Source: Bacteroidales bacterium (GTDB lineage: Bacteria; Bacteroidota; Bacteroidia; Bacteroidales; P3). Taken from it: a stretch of DNA of 5,134 bases. Shown in pieces: positions 1-5,134 of this stretch. The position numbers and the translations under genes are program-made. The stretch's first letter is position 1; every line of letters starts with the position of its first letter. The notes beneath the pieces were generated by a model, which made no database searches, was not told the origin of the DNA, and saw nothing but the letters and a program-made list of their open reading frames with translations. The stretch spans positions 1-5,134 of the forward strand of contig JAFZEK010000267.1 of NCBI GenBank assembly GCA_017560705.1, written 5' to 3'.

Positions 1-1116
1 GACGATAAAATATTGGCGTTTGGAGAAATGAAGGATATGCCCAATATGTCTTTCGACAAAGAGATAGATGCCACAGGTCGTATGGTTTTCCCTTCTTTCT
101 GCGACTCTCATACTCACCTTATATATGCAGGTAGCAGAGAAATAGAATATATCGACAAGATAAAAGGTTTGTCATACGAAGAGATAGCTCAACGCGGTGG
201 TGGTATTTTGAACTCTGCAAAGCGATTGCAACAAGCAAGCGAAGATGAGCTGTACGAAGACGCAATGGCACGACTAAATGAAATAATAACTTACGGCACT
301 GGTGCTGTGGAAATAAAAAGTGGCTACGGATTGACTACTGAAGCAGAAATGAAGATGCTAAGAGTGATACGCAGGCTGAAAGAAAATTCACCTCTAACTA
401 TTAAATCTACATTGCTAGGGGCTCATGGAGTGCCAATGGAATATCGTGGACGACAAGGGGAGTTTGTAGACGTGGTAATAAATGAAATGATACCACAAGC
501 TGCTGCCGAAGGCCTTGCCGACTATATTGATGTGTTCTGCGACAAGGGTTTCTTTACAGTGGAAGAAACAGCAAGAATGCTTGAAGCAGGTGCAAAATAT
601 GGTTTGCGTCCTAAAATACATGCCAATGAAATGGCTTGTTCGGGTGGTGTGCAGGTGGGTGTAAAATATAATGCCCTTTCTTGCGACCACTTAGAATTTG
701 TGGAAGATGCAGAAATTGAAGCATTCTTAAATTCGGAATGTATGCCAACAGTGTTGCCCGGTGCTGCATTCTTCTTGAATATGCAGTTGTCGCCGGTACG
801 CAAGATGATGAATGCAGGTTTGCCAGTAGCTATGGCTAGTGATTTTAATCCGGGCTCGTCGCCATCTGGAAATATGCAGCTGATACTTTCTTTTGCCTGT
901 GTGAACTATAGAATGACACCAGAAGAAGCAATCAATGCCACTACTATCAATAGCGGTTATGCCATGGGCGTGAGCAACGAACTAGGAAGCATAGCAGTAG
1001 GAAAAAGAGCCAATTTCTATATAACTAAGCCTATACCATCATACGAATATATGCCTTATTCTTACGGAAACAATAAGGTAGATATAGTTGTTTTAAATGG
1101 AAAAATAATAGACTAG
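1..1116 (+). CDS. hutI: Imidazolonepropionase (HutI), 5'-truncated by window edge
   Basis: This enzyme hydrolyses 4-imidazolone-5-propanoate to N-formimino-L-glutamate, the third step of histidine degradation, in the cytosol. It belongs to the metal-dependent amidohydrolase superfamily. The reading frame is open from base 1, so the start lies outside the window; 371 residues are present and the family is usually about 400-420, so roughly 40 N-terminal residues are missing. A TTG at position 13 is in frame but is unlikely to be the start. Visible motifs in order: the metal-binding HTH in DSHTHLIYAGSR (codons 109-117), GGGIL, EIKSGYGL, LLGAHGVP, the metal-ligand His in KIHANE (codon 619), the catalytic-type His in CDHLEF (codon 688), LPGAAFFL, and the metal-ligand Asp in ASDFNPGSSPSGN (codon 841). 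All expected metal ligands of the family are present, so the enzyme should be active. It ends at TAG 1114-1116. No other hut gene is seen here; any would lie upstream. Identification is secure. Confidence 0.95.
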   Translation, partial: DDKILAFGEMKDMPNMSFDKEIDATGRMVFPSFCDSHTHLIYAGSREIEYIDKIKGLSYEEIAQRGGGILNSAKRLQQASEDELYEDAMARLNEIITYGTGAVEIKSGYGLTTEAEMKMLRVIRRLKENSPLTIKSTLLGAHGVPMEYRGRQGEFVDVVINEMIPQAAAEGLADYIDVFCDKGFFTVEETARMLEAGAKYGLRPKIHANEMACSGGVQVGVKYNALSCDHLEFVEDAEIEAFLNSECMPTVLPGAAFFLNMQLSPVRKMMNAGLPVAMASDFNPGSSPSGNMQLILSFACVNYRMTPEEAINATTINSGYAMGVSNELGSIAVGKRANFYITKPIPSYEYMPYSYGNNKVDIVVLNGKIID

Positions 1117-1146
1117 AGTTTCAAAGAAAATAAAGGTTGCTGACAC

Positions 1147-3513
1147 ATGATGTTTTATCGAATAAAAAAGAAAGTACATGAAATAGCAGGCAAAGTATTT
1201 TTACTATTGTTTTTGTGTGTTGCTGTTTCGGTGCAGTGTCAGCTACCTGCTTCCAAACAACGAAAGACAGTTGGTTTGGTGCTGAGTGGGGGCGGAGCTA
1301 AGGGAGTGGCACACATTGGTGCTATACGAGCTTTGGAAGAAGCCGGTATACCTATAGATTATATTGCCGGCACATCGGCAGGTGCTATAGTCGGTGGTCT
1401 TTATGCCTCGGGTTACACAGTGGACCAGATAGAAGACATATTCTTGTCGGAAGAGTTCGACGACTGGATAAATGGTCGGATAGATGATGTTTATTCCTAT
1501 TTTTTCAAGAAAGAAATTCCCAACCCTCGTTGGGTAGGTGTAAATATGGACTTGGATAGAGATGGGGTAAACTTTAAAATACCGTCGAGTTTGGTGTCGC
1601 CTGTGCTTATCGATTTTGCTTTTATGGAGATTTTTGCCGGTCCAACAGCAGTGTCTAAAGGTAATTTTGACAGTTTGTTTATTCCTTTTAGATGTGTTGC
1701 CGCCGACATCAACAAGCGGAAACCATTCTATTTCTCCAAGGGCGATTTGGGGTTGGCTATAAGAGCTTCTATGACATTTCCTTTTTATTTTAACCCTATA
1801 ACCTACGACTCGGTATTGTATTTTGATGGTGGGCTATATGACAACTTTCCCATACAAAAGATGAAAGAGGATTTTTCGCCAGATATTATAATAGGTATAA
1901 AGGTGTCGGGCGAGTTTCCAGAAGCTAAAGAGGGTAATGTAGTTAGCTTAGTGCAAAGAATGGTAAGTATTGAAACGAATTATACGCTAGATAGTACCAT
2001 TCGAGGGATAATATTAGAGCCAAAAGTGCCTGCTCTCCATGTTATAGATTTTAGCAACACTCCCGAAGTGATACAGATAGGCTACAACGAAGTAAAACAT
2101 AATTTAGATACACTTAGAAAGTTGGTAACGGATTATGTGTCGCCTGTTGAAATAATAGAGAAACGAGCAAAATTCATAGCACGTCAGCCATTGCTTATCA
2201 TAGATTCGGTGAATGTGAAGGGTGTAAATAAACACCAAACGAAATATGTGAAGAAACTATTGTCCATGAAGGATAATCATCATTATACTATAAGTTATAT
2301 GCGGCGATCCTATCTTCGATTATTTTCGGATCCAAACATATTTTCGGTGCACCCTACTATAGTTTATGATTCTGCAAGCAACAACTACACTGTGACGTTG
2401 TACACGCAAATGAAAGATGCTATAACTGCTAATATTGGTGGTAATGTGTCGTTAGGGTCGCCTAGTCAGATATATTCTTATTTGGACTATAGGCATACAG
2501 GTGTCTTAACTTCGCAGATAGCTTCGAATCTGTATATAGGAAGATTCTATAATTCGGTGAATCCGTTTTTTCGTGTAGACTATCCTACGAAAGTGCCGTT
2601 CTACACAAAGGTGGAATACGTCTATAATGGGTGGAACTATTATGAATCATCGGTTTTATCATTTGATATAGAGCAACCAATCTATTTAAAACAGAGAGAA
2701 CATTATTTTGCAGGTAGCATAGGTTTTCCTGTTGGACAATATGCAAAGATGTCGTTGAAGGTGTCTCAAAATTTTGAACATAGCCGATATTATCAGAACT
2801 TTACGCATATCAATTTTAATGATACGTCGGACTATACATCATTCAAACCTTTTACGGCTTCGTTGGCCTACGAACGGAACTTGCTGAATTATCCACAATA
2901 TGCCACGAGTGGTATGTATTTTTTACTTAGTACTTCATACGTGTCGGGTATAGAAAGATTCAAAGCCAATGGCGTAAGGTTAGAATATGAAAAAGACCAT
3001 AAATGGTTACAATTTAGAGCTAGATACAATGAGTACTTCAAGTTAGGAGTGGATTACTCGTTAGGTATATCTGCAGAGGGCTTTTATACTTTGGGGACAA
3101 AGAATCTTTTGTTCTATAATTATTTGGCGACGTTGTTACATGCCGATAATTATGCTCCAATAGTAGAACTTTCTCAGAATTTTATTCAAGAGTATCGTTC
3201 GTTTGAGTATATGGCATTGGGACTACAGAATGTGTATCACCTAGCAAAGAAAATACATCTCAGAGCAGAGTGTTACATTTATCAGCCCATAAGGGAGATA
3301 TGTAGGAATGAAAACGATGAAGCATACTTTGGACCATATTTTGATAAACGTTATTTGTTAGCATCAGCAGGTATAGTTTATCATGCACCAATAGGACCTA
3401 TAAGTTTGATGTTTAACTATCGACAAGAAGGACGAAATGAAAAACGACAAATATTCTCAGTGGTAGGAACTGTAGGTTTTACATTATATAACAAGAGAGT
3501 AACAGAACATTAG
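1147..3513 (+). CDS. Patatin-like phospholipase with POTRA domain and outer-membrane beta-barrel (type Vd autotransporter-like)
   Basis: This 788-residue protein is probably a surface- or periplasm-exposed lipid acyl hydrolase anchored in the outer membrane. Residues about 1-28 form a signal peptide: a basic start (RIKKK), a hydrophobic core, and a plausible cleavage after AVS at 26-28. Cys31 follows Gln, so a lipobox is unlikely. The patatin domain covers about 41-255 with the oxyanion loop GGGAKG (48-53), the nucleophile elbow GTSAG (75-79, Ser77) and the DGG motif with catalytic Asp227, giving a complete Ser-Asp dyad. Residues about 350-425 look like one POTRA domain ([10 protein letters not shown] onward). 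From about 425 to the end the sequence alternates aromatic and polar residues as in Omp85/BamA-type barrels. The same domain order is known from PlpD of Pseudomonas and FplA of Fusobacterium. An in-frame TGA at 1141-1143 limits the start to ATG 1147 or ATG 1150; a weak AAAGG lies at 1132-1136. It sits 30 bases after hutI and 5 bases before lolD. The substrate is unknown. Confidence 0.9.
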   Translation: MMFYRIKKKVHEIAGKVFLLLFLCVAVSVQCQLPASKQRKTVGLVLSGGGAKGVAHIGAIRALEEAGIPIDYIAGTSAGAIVGGLYASGYTVDQIEDIFLSEEFDDWINGRIDDVYSYFFKKEIPNPRWVGVNMDLDRDGVNFKIPSSLVSPVLIDFAFMEIFAGPTAVSKGNFDSLFIPFRCVAADINKRKPFYFSKGDLGLAIRASMTFPFYFNPITYDSVLYFDGGLYDNFPIQKMKEDFSPDIIIGIKVSGEFPEAKEGNVVSLVQRMVSIETNYTLDSTIRGIILEPKVPALHVIDFSNTPEVIQIGYNEVKHNLDTLRKLVTDYVSPVEIIEKRAKFIARQPLLIIDSVNVKGVNKHQTKYVKKLLSMKDNHHYTISYMRRSYLRLFSDPNIFSVHPTIVYDSASNNYTVTLYTQMKDAITANIGGNVSLGSPSQIYSYLDYRHTGVLTSQIASNLYIGRFYNSVNPFFRVDYPTKVPFYTKVEYVYNGWNYYESSVLSFDIEQPIYLKQREHYFAGSIGFPVGQYAKMSLKVSQNFEHSRYYQNFTHINFNDTSDYTSFKPFTASLAYERNLLNYPQYATSGMYFLLSTSYVSGIERFKANGVRLEYEKDHKWLQFRARYNEYFKLGVDYSLGISAEGFYTLGTKNLLFYNYLATLLHADNYAPIVELSQNFIQEYRSFEYMALGLQNVYHLAKKIHLRAECYIYQPIREICRNENDEAYFGPYFDKRYLLASAGIVYHAPIGPISLMFNYRQEGRNEKRQIFSVVGTVGFTLYNKRVTEH

Positions 3514-3518
3514 AAAAG

Positions 3519-4172
3519 ATGATAAGAATAGAAAATATACATAAATCTTATGGAAACGTTCAAGTTTTGAAAGGAATAGACTTGACGGTGAATAAAGGCG
3601 AATTAATATCGGTGGTAGGAGCATCGGGAGCTGGTAAAACCACATTGCTACAGATAATAGGAACATTGGAAAAGCCTGATAGTGGCAACGTGTTGATTAA
3701 TGATGTGAACGTAAATGAGCTATCTGAAACTAAATTGGCTGCATTCCGTAATAGTAATATAGGATTTGTGTTTCAATTCCATCATTTGTTGCCAGAGTTT
3801 ACAGCGTTGGAAAATATACTAATGCCTGCTATGATAAAAGGTGCCGACAAAAGTGAGATGGAAGCAAAAGCCCAACAGCTGATGCAGTTTTTGAAAATAG
3901 ATCATAGAGCTACACATAAACCATCAGAGCTTTCGGGTGGCGAGCAGCAGAGAGTGGCAGTGGCTAGAGCGTTGATAAATACACCTTCGGTAGTATTAGC
4001 CGATGAACCTTCGGGTAATTTAGATTCCAAGAATGCTAGAGAGCTACATAGCCTATTCTTTGATTTGAGAGAACAATATAACCAAACATTTATAATAGTA
4101 ACACACAATGAAGAGTTTGCAGAAATGGCAGACCGGAAAATATTAATGAGAGATGGAAAGAGAGTCGAATAG
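3519..4172 (+). CDS. lolD: ABC transporter ATP-binding protein, LolD-type (lipoprotein release)
   Basis: This 217-residue cytoplasmic ATPase most likely powers the LolCDE complex, which extracts lipoproteins from the inner membrane for delivery to the outer membrane. It is a complete single ABC domain: Walker A GASGAGKT (34-41), Q-loop Gln86, signature LSGGEQQR (138-145), Walker B VVLADE (158-163), D-loop NLDS (167-170) and H-loop His196. The stretch [16 protein letters not shown] (85-100) is characteristic of LolD rather than of FtsE or generic MacB ATPases, which share the fold and are the main alternatives. The length matches the family (about 215-235). ATG 3519 follows the phospholipase stop by five A-rich bases (AAAAG), and the N-terminus [12 protein letters not shown] fits the family start. 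No LolC/LolE-type membrane subunit is encoded in the window, so the partner genes are elsewhere. The last 20 bases overlap the next gene, indicating co-transcription and possibly coupled translation. Confidence 0.9.
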   Translation: MIRIENIHKSYGNVQVLKGIDLTVNKGELISVVGASGAGKTTLLQIIGTLEKPDSGNVLINDVNVNELSETKLAAFRNSNIGFVFQFHHLLPEFTALENILMPAMIKGADKSEMEAKAQQLMQFLKIDHRATHKPSELSGGEQQRVAVARALINTPSVVLADEPSGNLDSKNARELHSLFFDLREQYNQTFIIVTHNEEFAEMADRKILMRDGKRVE

Positions 4173-4923
4173 TAAAAAAGTAAACCAACAAGTTATATAT
4201 GGTCTTCATCCTGTGATGGAGGCTATAAAATCAGGTAAAGAGATAGACAAGGTGCTTATACAGAATGGAGCATCGGGAGCATTGATAAGCGAGTTAAGAG
4301 GAATGGTGAAAGAGTATAATATCCCATTTCAATTTGTGCCTATTGAGAAACTGAACAGAACTACTCGCAATGGTAACCATCAAGGAGTAGTAGCTGTAAT
4401 ATCACCAATAAATTATTTCTCCATCATGGATTTGATACCAACAATACAAGCAGAAGGTAAAGTGCCATTTATACTTATGTTGGATAAAGTGACAGATGTA
4501 AGGAATTTAGGGGCTATAGCAAGAACAGCAGAGTGTGTTGGTGCAGATGCTATAGTGGTGCCTACACATGGTAGTGCAGCTATTAATGATGATGCTATAA
4601 AGTCGTCATCTGGTGCTTTACTTCGTGTGCCAATATGTAGAGAAGATAATTTGAAAACCGTTATAAATTTTGCTAAGCAGTCTGGATTGCAAGTGTGTGC
4701 AGCAACAGAAAAAGGTTCTGTTAATTACATTCAAGTGGATTTTACATTGCCTACTATGCTTATAATGGGAGCTGAGGATACAGGAGTATCTAATGAGTAT
4801 CAAAAGATGAGTAATGTAAAGGCAAAATTACCGTTGAAAGGTAATGTGGAGTCGTTGAATGTGTCGGTAGCAGCAGGTGTATTTATGTACGAAGTGTTGC
4901 GACAAAGAGAAATAGGAAATTAG
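4153..4923 (+). CDS. rlmB: TrmH-family (SPOUT) 23S rRNA 2'-O-ribose methyltransferase, RlmB-like
   Basis: This 256-residue enzyme uses S-adenosylmethionine to methylate a ribose 2'-OH. By similarity the target is the guanosine equivalent to G2251 of 23S rRNA. The N-terminal RNA-binding domain (SpoU substrate-binding, about 14-90) begins with [12 protein letters not shown] and includes the HQGVVA segment (76-81). The SPOUT catalytic domain follows with motif 1 at 111-130 ([17 protein letters not shown], with Asn118 and Arg124), motif 2 at 202-215 ([14 protein letters not shown], Glu208) and motif 3 at about 226-243 ([15 protein letters not shown]), which builds the trefoil knot. The length is full for the family. 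The start is well fixed: an in-frame TGA lies at 4147-4149, and the next in-frame start, ATG 4216, would delete the conserved YGLHP segment, so ATG 4153 is the only reasonable choice despite its 20-base overlap with lolD. A tRNA-targeting TrmH relative is possible, but the domain layout favours RlmB. Confidence 0.88.
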   Translation: MERESNSKKVNQQVIYGLHPVMEAIKSGKEIDKVLIQNGASGALISELRGMVKEYNIPFQFVPIEKLNRTTRNGNHQGVVAVISPINYFSIMDLIPTIQAEGKVPFILMLDKVTDVRNLGAIARTAECVGADAIVVPTHGSAAINDDAIKSSSGALLRVPICREDNLKTVINFAKQSGLQVCAATEKGSVNYIQVDFTLPTMLIMGAEDTGVSNEYQKMSNVKAKLPLKGNVESLNVSVAAGVFMYEVLRQREIGN

Positions 4924-5015
4924 CTAAAACGGAGTTATAAACCAAAAAAGTTTTGCTTGTTCCTTTATAGTGGGCAAGTCTTAGATTTATGTATAGGCAA
5001 CTTCTAAAAATTGCT

Positions 5016-5134
5016 TTGCAAGTGATTTACGGAATTTTCTTGAGAAGATTTCTACTTTCTTTTGATTGAGCATAGCGGGCTATGCGATTGAAAAAGAAAT
5101 AGAAAGATTCCAAGAAAAAACGTAAAGCACGCAA
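5016..5134. repeat. Long imperfect palindrome (hairpin element) after rlmB
   Basis: The last 119 bases form two arms that pair around a centre at 5077-5078. The paired blocks, left with right, are: 5016-5019 with 5131-5134; 5022-5024 with 5128-5130; 5026-5031 with 5121-5126; 5035-5042 with 5111-5118; 5044-5046 with 5108-5110; 5049-5054 with 5100-5105; 5056-5063 with 5092-5099; and 5070-5076 with 5079-5085. That makes 45 Watson-Crick pairs broken by small bulges. The tip is GCATAG/CTATGC with a CGGG loop. Two non-paired positions are themselves symmetric: GATTGA occurs on both sides (5064-5069 and 5086-5091), and GA faces GA (5047-5048 and 5106-5107). The arms reach the window edge, so the element may be longer. 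It has no T-run after the stem, so it is not a textbook terminator, though it may still stop or stabilise the upstream transcript. It could be a dispersed intergenic repeat or a foldback miniature element; its copy number is unknown. Confidence 0.75.

Noticed and set aside
415..803. Open frames on the minus strand inside hutI (and similar ones within the phospholipase, lolD and rlmB genes)
   Set aside because: They lie antisense to clearly conserved genes, show no recognisable domain, and have compositions typical of reverse-complemented coding sequence.
1219..1242. Lipoprotein signal (Cys31) in the phospholipase
   Set aside because: The residue before Cys31 is Gln and the preceding residues do not fit a lipobox, so an ordinary signal peptide is the better reading.
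4956..4978. Short hairpin CTTGTTC/GGGCAAG after rlmB as an intrinsic terminator
   Set aside because: The seven-pair stem includes two G-T wobbles with a 9-base loop and is not followed by a T-run, so it is too weak to call.
4952..4989. Possible Bacteroidetes-type promoter (TTTG at 4952-4955 and TAGATTTA at 4982-4989)
   Set aside because: The -7 box departs from TAnnTTTG at its last base, the spacing of 26 bases is longer than usual, and no gene follows in the window.
5011..5021. Small hairpin TTGC-TTT-GCAA at the left edge of the palindrome
   Set aside because: It has only four pairs and competes with the outer arm of the larger palindrome, so it is not supported as a separate feature.

Overview
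The window is AT-rich and carries four protein genes, all on the + strand and closely packed. Together they look like a Bacteroidetes chromosome, probably order Bacteroidales. The reasons are the patatin-POTRA-barrel outer-membrane protein typical of that phylum, A-rich translation starts without strong Shine-Dalgarno sequences, and the general style of the proteins. The genus cannot be fixed from the sequence alone.

Layout: positions 1-1116 hold imidazolonepropionase (hutI), cut off at its 5' end by the window edge. After 30 bases comes a 788-residue patatin-like phospholipase fused to a POTRA domain and an outer-membrane beta-barrel (1147-3513). Five bases later is a LolD-type ABC ATPase (3519-4172). 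The RlmB/TrmH-type 23S rRNA 2'-O-methyltransferase gene (4153-4923) overlaps the end of lolD by 20 bases. The last 211 bases are non-coding, and most of them (5016-5134) form a long imperfect palindrome that runs into the window end.

The spacing (30 bases, 5 bases, 20-base overlap) suggests one transcript for at least the last three genes, perhaps including hutI. The products do not form one pathway. HutI is cytosolic histidine catabolism, the phospholipase and LolD both concern the outer membrane (a membrane-anchored lipase and lipoprotein export), and RlmB modifies the ribosome. This looks like a mostly housekeeping operon, not a defence or mobile island.

No RNA gene, CRISPR array, transposase or prophage gene is visible. 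The most unusual item is the terminal palindrome. I did not find convincing evidence for a new multi-gene system.
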